DNA of 64,000 bases from Nymphaea colorata (GCF_008831285.2 NC_045144.1:12131672-12195671); one strand, 5' to 3'; positions 46,311-58,613 are shown, counted from the first letter of the stretch. Notes: generated by a model from the letters alone, not told the origin. Made by a program: numbers and translations.

Positions 46311-46312
46311 TT

Positions 46313-46324
46313 TGGTATCAGAGC
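46313..46324 (+). other. PBS of the third Copia element
   Basis: TGGTATCAGAGC, two bases after the LTR. Confidence 0.93.
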
Positions 46325-46440
46325 CTATGTTCTTCGTTAAATCGTTGAATTTTTGGATGATTTTGTGCGTTCTTCCCTCGGATGTTCCCCTTTTGGTTCT
46401 TCGGCTGCAAGTTTTTTCAAAAAAAAAAAAATTTGGTTGA

Positions 46441-47090
46441 GGGCGTGTGACGGAAGCCGTCGGGCTTCCGTTGCAGCCGTCTGTGGACTCTAGAGGATCG
46501 GAGAACGAGACGCTGGATCGGCGGTCGTCGGTTGCCGTTGGGCAACGGCGAGCCTCCGGCGCGTTCCTGCCGGCGGCACTCACGCAGTTGGGTGCCCTCC
46601 GCGCCTCCGTCGCAGACACGAAAGAACGAAAAGGGGACGGCTGGGAAGGCGACGGCATCGAGGGGTGGCAGATTTCAGGCCGCCCAGGCGGGCGTTGGCC
46701 GGCCGTTGGGCGACGGCTGACCTCCCTGTCCTGGCGCGACCGGTCGGCAGCCACCCACGCCGTTGCGTGGCCAGCCAGTGGCCTTCCTGCGGCTGTTACA
46801 GCCGCCCGACCATCCAGAAAAAGGGGCAGAAAGTCGATGGGGGAAACCGGCCAGAATCGGTCGGTTTCCGACGGGCGTCGGCCGGCCACCGTGGCGGCCG
46901 ACGTCCGGCGACGCTGGCGGCACCCACCGGCGGCCACCCACTGGCGGCCACCCACGGTGTTGGGTGGCCCGCCGGTGGAGCTTCACCGCCCGCCTGCCGT
47001 TCGGCAGGCGAGCGGTGGAGACGACGCCCGCGACCGCTCGCGCGGTCGAGCGGCGGGTCGGGTCTTGAGAGACCCGATCCGGATCCTTCA
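46441..47090. other. GC-rich island in the retrotransposon leader
   Basis: Strikingly GC-rich compared with the AT-rich surroundings, with reiterated GGCGGCCACCCA / GGTGGCCGACG-like motifs. Long frames are open on both strands at once (plus 301 codons, minus 221 and 146 codons), the mark of GC-rich sequence poor in stop codons rather than of a gene. It is followed by an 18-base poly(A) run (47095-47112), so it may be an inserted or captured segment. Confidence 0.6.
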
Positions 47091-47139
47091 GTTTAAAAAA
47101 AAAAAAAAAAAACATTGCCGCCCTCGCCTCGCAGTTAAA

Positions 47140-47430
47140 AATTTTTGGACCGGGTCGGGGCCGACAGGACCCGACCCGTATCCATACGGTCTGGTTTTAA
47201 AAACTCGAACCGGTTCATTCATTTCAGAACCGATTCGAACCATTTTCGAACCGATGCGGGTATTTTCAGACCGGTTCACTTTATATTTAGACCGATTCAG
47301 GGCTTTTCAGACCGGTTCATTGAGTTCTGGAACCGTTTTTAGCCAATTTTAACCGGTTCAGTGGGTTTTAGAACCGATACGGTCTATTTTTTGACCGGTT
47401 TGTCCAATTTTTGACCGGTTCAGCTCTATT
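47140..47430. repeat. Degenerate array of ACCGGTTC / GAACCGGT motifs
   Basis: About a dozen occurrences of (A)ACCGGTTC or near matches (ACCGATTC, ACCGATGC, ACCGTTTT) spaced 15-35 bases apart, separated by short T-rich stretches. Several copies are palindromic. Not part of any frame of Pol; it occupies the place where gag would be. Confidence 0.75.
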
Positions 47431-48069
47431 TAGGGGCATGTGGGTGTTCTAGTTGCAGTTTAAGAATGATAAGGGCCATTTTGAGGCCGATTCAGTGGTT
47501 CTTGACCCACTTAAACACAATTATGGTATCGGTTTATAAAATTTTGGACTCTTTTGGGCCCATGTCATTGAATCATTTGGTTTTGGAATCAATATAGGGC
47601 AAATTGTGCATGTGCTTTAGATGAATGTTTGGATTATGAATTTGATCTTTGGCCATGTCTGTTGTTTGAAATGAGTAAGTTTGTATTTTATGTCGCCAAA
47701 GTGACCTCTGTTGTACGAATTTGCTTGTTTTAAACATTAGATGATAGTATACTTGATCCATGCGAACAATGATCAGCCCAACGGAGGATTGTTGTTTGGT
47801 CAGGCTTAAGTATACAGGGCAATGAATGTGTGATAATTTTTCAGCTTTTCATGTGAATAGCGAGTCAATCCAAAGATAGGTTCGTTGTTTGACAGGGTTA
47901 ATTATCTATATTCATTGTTGACCAAGAATGCCACTTGCAGTTAATATTTCAATCCAAAGATTGGATATTAGCGTTGCACCGGTACCTTGTGTTGGGTTTT
48001 GGGCCATTGTGTTTAAATTCATTTATATTTGTTATTTCATCTTTGTACATGTATTGATTGTGAGCATGT
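47431..48069 (+). other. Rest of leader, no recognisable gag
   Basis: AT-rich sequence with no gag domain. The first recognisable coding feature downstream is the zinc knuckle at about 48260. Confidence 0.45.
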
Positions 48070-48159
48070 TTGGTATTTTGGTTTGTTCTTTGTACAGTGA
48101 GTTCTGCTTCCATGATATTTGCAAATTTGAGTACTATTACTGAGATAAATGATTCGATT

Positions 48160-51100
48160 CTTATAAGAAAGAAAAGAAAGACAGTTATAGAAGTTGCCAT
48201 TGACCAATCATCCATTAAGAAACAGAAGAAGCATAAGGAAGGCCTTTTAGGCTGCTTCTTTTGTAATGGTAAAGGTCATATAAAGAAGGATTGTACTAAG
48301 TTTCACGCATGGCGTGAAAAGAAGGATACACTTCTCACTTTGGTTTGTTCTGATGTTAATTTAACTTCAGTACCCGGAAACACTTGGTGGGTAGATTCAG
48401 GTGCTACTACTCACATAAGTGTCTCTATGCAAGGCTGCCTAAATTGTCGAACGCCAAATGATGCTGAAAGATTCATCTATGTGGGCGATGGCAAGAAGGC
48501 AAAAGTTGAAGCCATAGCAGATTTTCGGTTATTGTTAAAGACTGGTTGTTATGAATTTGACAGAAACTTATGTGGTGCCATCTTTTAGACGGAATCTAGT
48601 TTCTATTTCCTCATTGGACAAATTTGGTTACTATTGTTCATTTGGAGGAAATAAATTCAAGTTGTTTCTGCATTCAAATTTGATTGCCACTGGTTCTTTA
48701 TCTAATAGCGATAACCTCTATTTGCTTGATACAGTTGCTTCATATCATGAGACCTTGCATGTTACGTCCAGTGGTACTAAAGGACAATTAGCCAATGAGA
48801 ATTCTGCTATGTTATGGCATAGGCGCTTAGGACATATCTCTGAAAAGAGAATAAGAAGGCTTATGTCAAATGGAATTCTTGGGTCCCTTGATTTTGCAGA
48901 CTTTAATGTTTGCATAGAATGTATAAAGGGAAAACGAATAAACATTAAGAAAACAGGTGCAAGTAGAGCTTCAGACGTCTTAGAACTGATTCATACGGAT
49001 GTTTGTGGTCCATTCCCTACGGCTTGTTGGAATGGACAACAGTATTTTATCACGTTCATAGACGATTATTCTCGTTATGGTTACCTGTATTTGATTCATG
49101 AGAAGTCTCAATCCTTAGACGTTTTCAAGTCATTTAAAGCCGAAGTTGAGAATCAATTAGGCAAAATGATTAAAGCCGTTAGATCTGACCGTGGTGGTGA
49201 ATACTATGGTAGATTTGATGGATCAGGTGAACAACGTCCAGGGCCTTTCGCTAAGTACCTAGAGGAATGCGGTATAGTCCCTCAATACACCATGCCGGGT
49301 TCTCCCAGAATGAATGGTGTAGCTGAGAGACGAAACAGGACTCTTATGGATATGGTAAGGAGTATGATTAATCATTCTACCTTACCAGAGTCCCTCTGGG
49401 GAGAGGCATTAAAGACTGCAACTTATATTCTAAATAGAGTGCCATCAAAAGCAGTACCGAAAACCCCATATGAATTGTGGACAGGCAAAACGCCTAGTAT
49501 GAGACATTTTCATATTTGGGGATGTCCAGCTGAAGCAAGGCCATATAGGCCAAGCGAAAGAAAACTGGACTCTAAGACGGTTAGCTGTTACTTTGTTGGG
49601 TATTCTGAAAGGTCAATGGGTTATAAGTTTTATAATCCATCCAGTAAGTCTTTCTTTGAAACGGGAAATGCCCATTTCTTTGAGGATATTGAGTTTTGGG
49701 GAGGTGATAAGGTTAGAAACATTGCCTTTGAAGAGGGACCTGAGTCCACTCATACAGGTGTTGTAAGCAACAGTCAGGTATTCATTCCTGCAATTGTTTC
49801 ATCAACATATTTAGAAGAAGGCAATGATGTCGATCTCCATACTGAAGAACAAACTCAACAACCTCAAGAAAATCAAGTAGAAGTGCCACTGAGGAGATCC
49901 ATTAGAGAGAGGAGAAATACAATTTCAAATGATTTTGTCTATCTCCAAGAACATGATGTTGATATGGGCTTAATGGAAGATGATCCTATTAACTTCCAGC
50001 AAGCAATAAAGAGTTCTAAATCTCATAAGTGGATAGATGCCATGAGTGAGGAAATAAAGTCCATGATGGACAATGACGTATGAGATGTTGTTCCCTTGCC
50101 TGAAGGTGTGAAACCCATTGGTTGTAAATGGATATTTAAAACCAAGAGGGATTCATTAGGAAACATCGAAAGGTATAAGGCACGTCTTGTTGCAAAGGAC
50201 TTTACTCAAAAGGAAGGCATTGATTATACAGTGACTTTCTCTCCAGTTTCGTCGAAAGACTCTTTCAGGACCATAATGACACTTGTGACTCATTTTGACT
50301 TAGAGCTGCAACAGATGGATGTTAAGACAGTGTTTCTAAATAGAGACATTGATGAAACAATATATATGGTGCAACCAGAAAACTTTGCTTCAGGAAATGC
50401 AAAGAAAATGGTTTGCAAACTTAAGAAATCCATCTATGGGCTAAAACAAGCTTCTCGTCAATGGTATTACAAATTTCATCAAGCTATAGTTTCATTTGGC
50501 TTTGAGATCAATATGGTTGATGAATGTGTGTACCATAAGTTCAGTAGGGGTAAAATTTATTTTTCTGGTTCTATATGTCGATGATATATTGCTGGCAAGT
50601 AATGATGTGGGCACATTACATGAAACTAAGAAATTTTTGTCATCAAAGTTTGACATGAAGGATCTTGGTTGTGCATCTTTTGTATTAGGAATCCAAATAT
50701 TTCGAGATCGTTCTCGGGGTATTCTTGGATTATCACAAAAGACCTACATTGATAAGGTGCTTCAGCGATATGGCATGAAGGATTGTAAACCAGGAGATAC
50801 TCCAGTTGCTAAAGGAGACAAGTTTAGTCTAAAACAGTGCCCTAAAAGTGAAATCGAATCTAAGGAAATGGAAAGGATTCCCTATTCGTCTGTTGTGGGA
50901 AGCCTTATGTATGCTCAGGTTTGTACTCGTCCGGATATTGCGTTTATCGTGGGAATGTTAGGCAGATACTTAAGTAATCCAGGTATGGATCATTGGAAAG
51001 CAGCCAAAAGAGTATTGAGATACTTACAAAGAACAAAAGATTTTATGCTCACATACAGGAAGTCAGACCAGTGGGAGATCATTGGGTATTCAGATTCTGA

Positions 51101-51440
51101 CTTTGCTGGGTGCCAAGATAATGGCATTCAATCAGGTTTTGTGATTGCAGAATTTTGTCACGAGGCTGCGCATTATGTATGGTATAGAAATACTACTAAG
51201 GTTGTTGTGTGACAATAATTTAGCAGTCATGTACTCTTATAACATCCACAGTTTGTCAAAGTCGAAGCACATCGACATTAAGTTTTTTTTGGACTGTTAA
51301 AGAGGGGATACAGAATGGTCAGGTGTCTTTAGAGCATATTGGGACAAACTCTATGATTGCGGATCCGCTTACCAAGGGTTTAACACATAAGGTCTTTCAC
51401 GAACATGTTGTTCGTATGGGGTGTTATCCTTGGATGATGT
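48160..51440 (+). pseudogene. Copia Pol of TNT1-94-like type, damaged
   Basis: Zinc knuckle CFFCNGKGHIKKDC (about 48261). Protease WWVDSGATTHIS (48388). Frameshift near 48570. Integrase: [57 protein letters not shown] (48810-49330). Nonsense codon TGA at 50081 where relatives have Trp. RT: CKWIFKTKRDSLGNIERYKA, MDVKTVFLNRDIDE, IYGLKQASRQWY, then a frameshift near 50565 within the YVDDILLASN catalytic block. RNase H has YSDSDFAGCQD and then an internal deletion near 51130-51200; a remnant of the tail (DPLTKG, 51368) follows. Confidence 0.9.
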
Positions 51441-51844
51441 GCTGGTTTAGTGGGAGTTTGTAATTTGTTTGCTCTTATGTATGGACACACATTCAGTTTT
51501 CTGCAGAATAAAGTCTAAAGTTCTTTGGTTCTATTCTGTGTTTATGTTTTGATCTCCATAAGGTTTTAAAGTTGGACCAGTTGAGAATAGACATGTTGTA
51601 ATCACATTACATGTAATTCTCATGCTATACATCCATATCAGATCTATGTCATTGATTATGTTAACATTTGTGATCATTGAAGGTTTAGCTAATTTTTATT
51701 ATAGCGAAAGCCGCTTTGGTTCTGTGTTGATATGGTCATGGACGAGATTGGTGAAAATGACGTTTATAAGATAGCAATTATGAGCTCCTAAGGTTTTATG
51801 TAATGTCTGAATGTATTAAGACATATTTGGCCCAAGTGGGAGAT

Positions 51845-52312
51845 TGTAAGATCATTTGGTGGGCCGGCATATGTCTATGAGGAATTTCAGACATTATGGC
51901 TGTCTTAACGTAAATATCCGCTTAAGTGATTGCATTTTGGGATATTATGTCATTTTAGATGGTATGGGGTAATTTTGAAATGTATAGATACCAGTACACA
52001 ATTACGGACTCTTTGATGGGTTGAATCCGTAATTGTCCTCATTATATAATGGTAGTGGTCCCTGGGGTCGTGTGAACAGTTGCTTTTGGTTTCTAGGGTT
52101 TTCTCTTCCCCATCTGAGAGAGACCTCACGCGCACTGCACGTACCTTGGAAGACCCTGCTGCGATCTTCCCGTGCACCAGATCAGATGGATTCAGGTACG
52201 CTTCCGCTTCAGTTTAAGGTTTCGTTTATTTCAATGATTTAGCATGAGCATGATCCTGTTTAGGGTATATACATTTGGTTTTGTATATGCGTTATCGGGA
52301 GAAATCCCAACA
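51845..52312 (+). repeat. 3' LTR of the third Copia element
   Basis: 468 bp twin of the 5' LTR, preceded by AAGTGGGAGAT and followed by CTATG. Confidence 0.94.
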
Positions 52313-52317
52313 CTATG

Positions 52318-53269
52318 GTCACAGGGTTCTCAGTTACAGAAACAGGAAACCGGAAAACCTGTGATTCCGGCTTACTCCAGTTCCCCTCACAACATTCATG
52401 AGCCAGTGATCGACATTTCCATCGGCTTGGGTGTTGGAAATCTCCTCTGTTATTACAGAAATCAACTGGATTACAATGGTGATGAAAAGTTGTCTGATTT
52501 ACAGTCGAGAATGGGTTTTATTGAAGAAGAAAGGCCTAGTGGATGATGGCTGCTGCCCATGCTGTGCATCAGAAATCCACACTGCCTTCAGGTGGTGGTC
52601 TGCTGCTGCTTGCCAGTCTCTCATGCCCTCTAGTGGAAATCTCCAAAGCCACCTGCTACTGCACACTTGAGGCTTGACCTGTTACTGAAGCGTTGGAGGT
52701 TGGAGATTGACGCACGCCATCTGCTCCTTTTCTGTAGCATTAGTACCTTGCCCATCAGCGGTGGTCGGCCACACCAACCATGATTCAGACCATGCCCGTC
52801 GGGAATCTCATGCTACCGCCTGCTGGTCTCCCACGAGGTGCGTTGGAATCTTCTGCCGCTGCCTGAAGCAACATTGTCGGTGGTCGGCAGCTGCCCCCCC
52901 CCCCCCCCCTCCTGTGCGTGGGAGTCGAACAGTCGACCGGTTTGGTCGACCGTTTCTCATTGCTGAACCGGTCGCTTGCCTGAATCTATGCATAGGAATT
53001 CCGATATGCAAATGATAGAGAAGGGATGTTGAATTCTATGCACAGGGGTCCTGGTCGTGAAAGATGAATGACAGAGAATGGTAATTAGGATCTAATAAGC
53101 AGATTTTGGATTTGAATCTCGCATCTAAGGTTGGGTTTTGAATTTGGATTTTGTGTATGGGTTTGGACAATGGTTTAGAAATTCATTTTGAATCAAATAG
53201 TCACAAATTTTTTATGGGTCTAAAATTTAAATCTAAATAATAAAATATAGTTTTTTTTTAAAAAATTGA
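52318..53269. other. Unassigned flank with a poly-C run
   Basis: A 16-base C run lies at 52894-52909. The neighbourhood is GC-rich with GGTCGACCGTTTC-like short palindromic motifs. No recognised gene. It is the right flank of the third Copia insertion and continuous with the GC-richer sequence left of 45838. Confidence 0.4.
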
Positions 53270-53620
53270 GGTGACAACAGATAACAACAAAGCTCTCTTT
53301 ATTTGCTTGCCTAAGAGCTTAGAAGGAAGCTGCTCAGTGTCATTTAGAAACTATTAAGACTTTGATAAAGTGGTCAATGCTTTCATTGAAAAAAATTTTG
53401 AGGTGAACCTTTCAATAGTTCCCACATTGGATACTCTCATGGATTTTCACCAAAAATTAGAAAAATCAGTTCAAGAGCACTTTCAAAGGTGGAAACAACT
53501 AGTTTGAAGCTCTGAACCCCTATGCCTGAAGTTCACGCACTCACCATGATAAGCAAAGGAATTCAAGAAGACATAAGGCAACACCGTTAGAACAATGGAA
53601 GATAGACACGTGGTGACTTT
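53270..53620 (+). pseudogene. Ty3/Gypsy-type Gag remnant
   Basis: Broken plus-strand frame: ALFICLPKSLEGS, then FDKVVNAFIEKNFEVNLSI, then LDTLMDFHQKLEKSVQEHFQ and RWKQLV. The order (LFxxSLxGxA, a helix with FxxxFxxxF, then LxxxxQxxxESxxxFxxRW) matches the core of plant Gypsy Gag. Stops interrupt, and no pol follows in this orientation. Confidence 0.55.
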
Positions 53621-54119
53621 CATTCACAATAACATTCTATATAAATTCAAAATATCTCATGATATTGTGCTGGACAATGGAACACATATAAAAAATGAAC
53701 ACATATGAGATTTCTAAGTAAAATTTAGGATCAAATAACACTTTTCGGTAGCATATTAGCATAAGGTAATGGCCACTCAGAAGTCACGAGATCTTGGTTA
53801 GAATTTTATAACGGATGGTTGAGTCAGGCTAAGAATAGCATGAAAAGCTTCATGGGAAAAGAATTTTCAAATTTTTGGAGCTTTCTGAACAAACATATGT
53901 TTTCAAATTTGAAATTTTGAAAATGATCTCACAAGGATTTTAAGCACTAACAAGCACATCAATTTAAAACACATTTTCCAAGTACTACAGAGATTTCATG
54001 TCTCAATGTGTGAATATTGAACATTTGCACGTATAGAATTTTTGCACCCCTAAACACTCACACATGTTGCATGAATTTTTTCATGCCTTGGTGCACCTTT
54101 TTTTGCAAATTAAAATTTC
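53621..54119. other. AT-rich unassigned DNA
   Basis: I see nothing coding and no clear repeat in this stretch. Confidence 0.4.
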
Positions 54120-55080
54120 CGCAAAGCATTGAACTCATATCTATGTGCATGGAGCCCCACATGGATACACATTGTTCTATGACTGTACGCATGGAGAAAC
54201 ATGCAGCCACAAGTGAGACTATGTTGTTGGTAGGAACCCAACCAACACATGCATCTATATCTTGTACTCATGTGCATTGAGCAACACTTGAGCACACCTC
54301 TTTCATGTTTAAGTGTATCAGAGCAACACTTAAGCACATGGAACTTGCACATTATGACTTTAACAACCTTTGCAATACACCAAACAAATACACAAAAGTT
54401 TTGGCACCAAAGGTGCACATTCCTATGCTTTTAAATACCTTATCTTTTGAAATCGTATTGCATAGGCCAAAACTCCCATTTTAGGAACCTTATGTGTTTC
54501 ACACACCATAGCTTCACTTTTTCAACATGCCCCTAGAACTTGCCTACAATGAACTTATAATTTTCAGAACTAAACTTGTGTCTAGGTGCATTGGAGCATC
54601 TGTTTGACATTTAGCGACACCTCAACTTGTGCTTAGGTGCAGTAGAGCATCAAGCTCACACTTCTGCACACTAGACCTCATACATGTGTGCATACAGAGC
54701 ATTGAGCTTAGACTTGGATGCAACCTTATTCAATGATTGTATGCATTGAGCAACATACAAGCACAAGAGAGAACATGTTGTTGGCATCAATGCTACACGT
54801 GAACACACCCATATTTAAGCACACATCCTTCATGCACTTTTTTTTCACGATTGTATGCATTGAACAACATACAAACACATCTCCCATTCATGTGAAACAC
54901 GTGAGCACACCTATACTTAATAGCATATCCTTCATGACTGTATCCATTGAACAACATACATGCACAAAATAACTCATGTTGTTGGCAAGAACCCAACAAG
55001 CACAACTTTTTGGATCTTGTACTCTCATGCATTGAGCAAAATGTGAGTGCATCTACACTTTAGTATGCTTTTTGGTGCTT
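54120..55080. repeat. Degenerate array of TGCATTGAGCAACA-like units
   Basis: The unit (T)GTATGCATTGAGCAACAT-ACAAGCACA recurs in diverged forms at least ten times (for example near 54181, 54271, 54314, 54590, 54638, 54692, 54738, 54852, 54940 and 55024). Larger blocks also recur: ATGTTGTTGG(T/C)A-GAACCCAAC near 54222 and 54977. Spacing is irregular (40-130 bases), so this is a decayed higher-order repeat. Confidence 0.7.
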
Positions 55081-58000
55081 AGGCATGCACCAGCATTCAA
55101 AAAGTAAAATGTGAATTTTGAAACTGAACATCCCAAAAAGACTTGTTTATCAAATTTTATTACTATTTGAGAGGGAACAATCTCTCATTATTGGTTAAAG
55201 AAGATTCGAGAAACAAGAGTCTCAACAAAGTCGCGATATGAACAAAAGGAATAAACTTAATGATATTGAGAGAATTAAAATATAGAAAATATTATTGGTT
55301 CAAATGATCCAAAGGTACCATGGGAACCTATTGAAATTCATACAAGAATGAATATTCAAATTGTTTTGAGTCAATCAAGGATGAGCAGTATAAAATAAGT
55401 TTCGAAAGATGGGCTTACAGCTAATATTTGAGAGTACTAGGTAAGCATAAAGCCCGATTTACATCTATTATGTGAAATCACAAAGCTCATGCACTTCTAT
55501 CATCGTGTCTTCCAAAGCCTTGTGAACTCAAGCAAGTAAGTCTAAAGGGTGTTTCACATTTGCCACCTTAAGCGTAACTAGTCTCAGAGCTACTATTTAC
55601 ATGTAAAATTTTTCAATCTTACATGCAGATTGTAATAAATTGGACTTGTTCACTTGTACTTGTGTTCGTTCATTGTGTGGAATTTTGAAAGACACGACCT
55701 GACTTATTGGTATGAGGTCTAACTATTCCTAGTACCTTTACCAAGGGTAATTAGATCAAGGACTAGACTAAATGTTCAAATTTCTAAGTTAAATATCATT
55801 CAAAACCTAAGAAATCAAATGTATGCTAATTTTGAAATCATGCATGTTTAAAATCTAAATAGATTTTAAACATAGGCTGATGAACAAAGAAAACATAACA
55901 TATGTCTGTTCATGTCTAGATCAGTATAGATCAATGTAAATCGATGTCCTAAGTCCAATACGATCATGAAAACTAGGTCATATAGATCTGGAGTCTGATC
56001 TCTTCTAGGACTTAGGTATAGGACATGGACCTATTAGGGCCAAAATGGATCTAAATCCAAGAATTAAAATCGTGATCTAAAAGATTTATCTAATTCTTAT
56101 TATCAATTTGAAACAGAAGATGTTATAGAAGTCTAAAATATCATGTCATATTATGGAGATTCATGATCCAAGGTTTAATGACCAAAGATCCAATAAATAT
56201 TGATCTTATGTTATGATTGGGTCTGTAAAAATTCAAATTTTAAGACAATAAATCCAAGTTTGATTGTTACATGATTCAAATTTCTTGTTTGTAGTCTAAT
56301 CCAAAGATTCATAATACAAAGTTCATTGTGTAAAATCTGAAATCCAAATCTAAGACCTAAAATCCAAGATCCATATTTTGAAGTTTGAAAAATGAGATCC
56401 ATGATCTTATATTCATATTCTGAAATCTATAAAGAAAACTAAAACATGCATAGAGAAGAGAAAACAAAGAAAGAAAGCAGTAAGTTGTAAATAAGAAAAG
56501 AAAGTAGAAAAGGAAATTACCTGACCCTAGAGTCATGCATGAGCCTACTCCCATGACCTCTATTGAGCCTAGTTGGGTCTTGGTTGAGTGCTAATTCAGC
56601 CTGAACCAAGACTTAGACTAAGACTCTAAAAATTTAATTTATTTTGAGATAAAAACTTACGAGTACCCAGTTGAAATTTTACCAAGAATGTTGGGCTTCT
56701 CTAGGAAAGCTCATTTGTGAAGAGAGAGGAGGGGGAAGAGCACTGTTTATAGGAATGGAAAGGGTTAAACGCCTTTCTCCTCATCGATTCGTGGGTAAAC
56801 TTTTCACACACTCTCTCCTCTCTCAAATCAAAACATTATGCTAAAATCATGTTTTCAATCAAATTTCATTCACTGCATTCATGTCTAGATGCTGAAATCA
56901 ATTTTGCAAAATGTAACACATGCATAGCGAAGTGCAGATTGATTCAGATTTACATTGAGTGTGGATAATGAACGATGCGAGAATATAAAGAGGAGAAAAT
57001 GCACATTTAAAACCATATTGTAAAACTTGATAAAAATTAGAAAAAATCTTCATTCTGACCACATACGGACACCAATTTTGATTTTGTCTATGTCAGAGTG
57101 TTCAATAAAGAAGTCTGCATGTTTCAAGTCCAATTGTGTGAATTGATATTGAAGTTGGAGTGAGAAAATTATGATGCACTTTTTAAACATAACGTGCATT
57201 AAGCTCACATGTGAGACTTGGACTAGAATTGGGATATAGTCCAGTTCAGATACAAGCAAAATTGAGAAGGTGGATCTAGATATGATATCAAAACTTGTAT
57301 CAACATTTGGTATACAAGATTTGAAATGGGAATAATGGATCCAGATCTATAAGGATAGATCTCATATCAAAACTCGGATAGGAGATCCAGATATGAAAAT
57401 AAGACTTGGATGTATAATATGGATGAGGAATATGAAATAGAGATCTAAAAATAGCATAGACTGGTAGTTGTTTTTTAAAATCCCTAGTTTAATGAGAAAT
57501 GAAGGTCATATTAGCCCAGGCTCAAGCCTATCAGATTTATGTGAATGTAGAAAAAAGATTAACTTAGGTTCATGTGGCTTCTAAGCTTCTAAGTTAGGGT
57601 TTCTAAAAAATACATTTACAGTGGGAAATGTTCAAAATACCCTTGTTGGTGATTTTGGGTTGTAATGGGTTCAAATAAGGGGATTGGCTTGGACTAAGGT
57701 TCTAAGAATTAAAGAAAATCATAAATCAAGGTATATATGACCTATATCCTACATTCATTCAGAAGAATATGACTCGAAAGAAAATGATCATTTTTCCCTT
57801 GTCCGTATTTTTGAAATTTTGGATGAGTATTCTCGATCTCATTGAACAGCCTGTGCGCAGACTCCAAAATAAGCTCTGCTTAAAATCATATTGAATAATT
57901 CCTTCCAAGTAGCTCTAAAATAATTTTTTTTCAAGTCGTACATGTTGCCTATATAAAGAGAACTCAAGGAGGGCCATAAAAAATCAATGTTTATTAAATT

Positions 58001-58150
58001 TTTTGCAGGAAAAGCTGATGGTGTTACAAGCTACTTACTTGTGAGGATACGTGAAAAGATAAAAAAAATTTGACTTATTTTTGCAAAATTGAGCTCGACA
58101 ATAGTTTATAGAGCGTAGCAAGAATTACGAATGAACTCCAAGGCCTTCAA
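55081..58150. other. AT-rich unassigned DNA
   Basis: No domain was recognised on either strand. The 56040-56440 part is built from loosely repeated AATCCAAGATC / TGATCC-type phrases. The monotone composition is like the LTR or non-coding body of a large retroelement, but I found no LTR pair. Confidence 0.35.
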
Positions 58151-58613
58151 AACTGAATTGGACTCCAACCAAAATGAATGAACTATAATTGAACTAAGAG
58201 AATATTGGTTTATACATGGTAAATATAATACAATCTAGGTTTTAGTTTACTCTACAGGGTTGATCTGAAAATCAACTCAAACCACTAAAAACATGATAGA
58301 GAGCTCATAACTGAATTGAACTCAGACCATGATGAATGAATTCAAATCAAACCAAGGGAAGCTCGATTTATACATGATAAACATGATCATTTTTAGCTCA
58401 TTCTATCAGGTTGAGCTGAAATTCCGCTCAACCCCTGAAAGCATGACAAAAAAAGAGCTTGAAACTGAATTAAATTGAAACCATGATGAATAAACTCAAT
58501 CCAAACTAAGAAAAATATGATTTATACATGATAAACATGATCCTGTCTTAGTTTAGCTTATTCTATTAGTTTGAGCTCAAATTCAGCTCAAACCCTTGAA
58601 AACAAGAGAGAAG
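58151..58613. repeat. Three-copy tandem repeat, about 155 bp
   Basis: Copies begin with AACTGAATTG or AACTGAAT at 58151, 58309 and 58463. Each contains TTTATACATG(A/G)TAAA, an AGTTTA-or-AGCTCATTCTAT stretch, and a GAGCTGAAATTC/CAGCTCAAACC pair able to form a hairpin. Copies are diverged by roughly 20-25% by eye. Confidence 0.85.

Larger units (their letters stand above)
45843..52312 (+). mobile_element. Complete Copia retrotransposon with unusual leader
   Basis: 468-bp LTRs (45843-46310 and 51845-52312), PBS 46313-46324, purine tract AAGTGGGAGAT before the 3' LTR, and target duplication CTATG (45838-45842 and 52313-52317). The LTRs differ at about five positions (near 1%), so the insertion is recent. 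Pol is of the TNT1-94-like type but carries frameshifts, one nonsense codon and an RNase H deletion. An LTR this young with such a damaged pol suggests it moved using another element's proteins. Confidence 0.95.

Noticed and set aside
46447-47352. A 301-codon plus-strand frame, the second largest-looking single ORF outside Pol
   Set aside because: Long frames are open on both strands because the sequence is GC-rich and poor in stops; the frame runs into the poly(A) and ACCGGTTC array and has no known domain.
52894-52909. 16-base C run as a possible regulatory G-quadruplex
   Set aside because: A single homopolymer run with no neighbouring G/C tracts; more likely a slippage or sequencing-prone site.
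54120-55080. CRISPR-like array
   Set aside because: Spacing is irregular, the units are strongly diverged, and the context is a plant nuclear genome; it is a decayed repeat.
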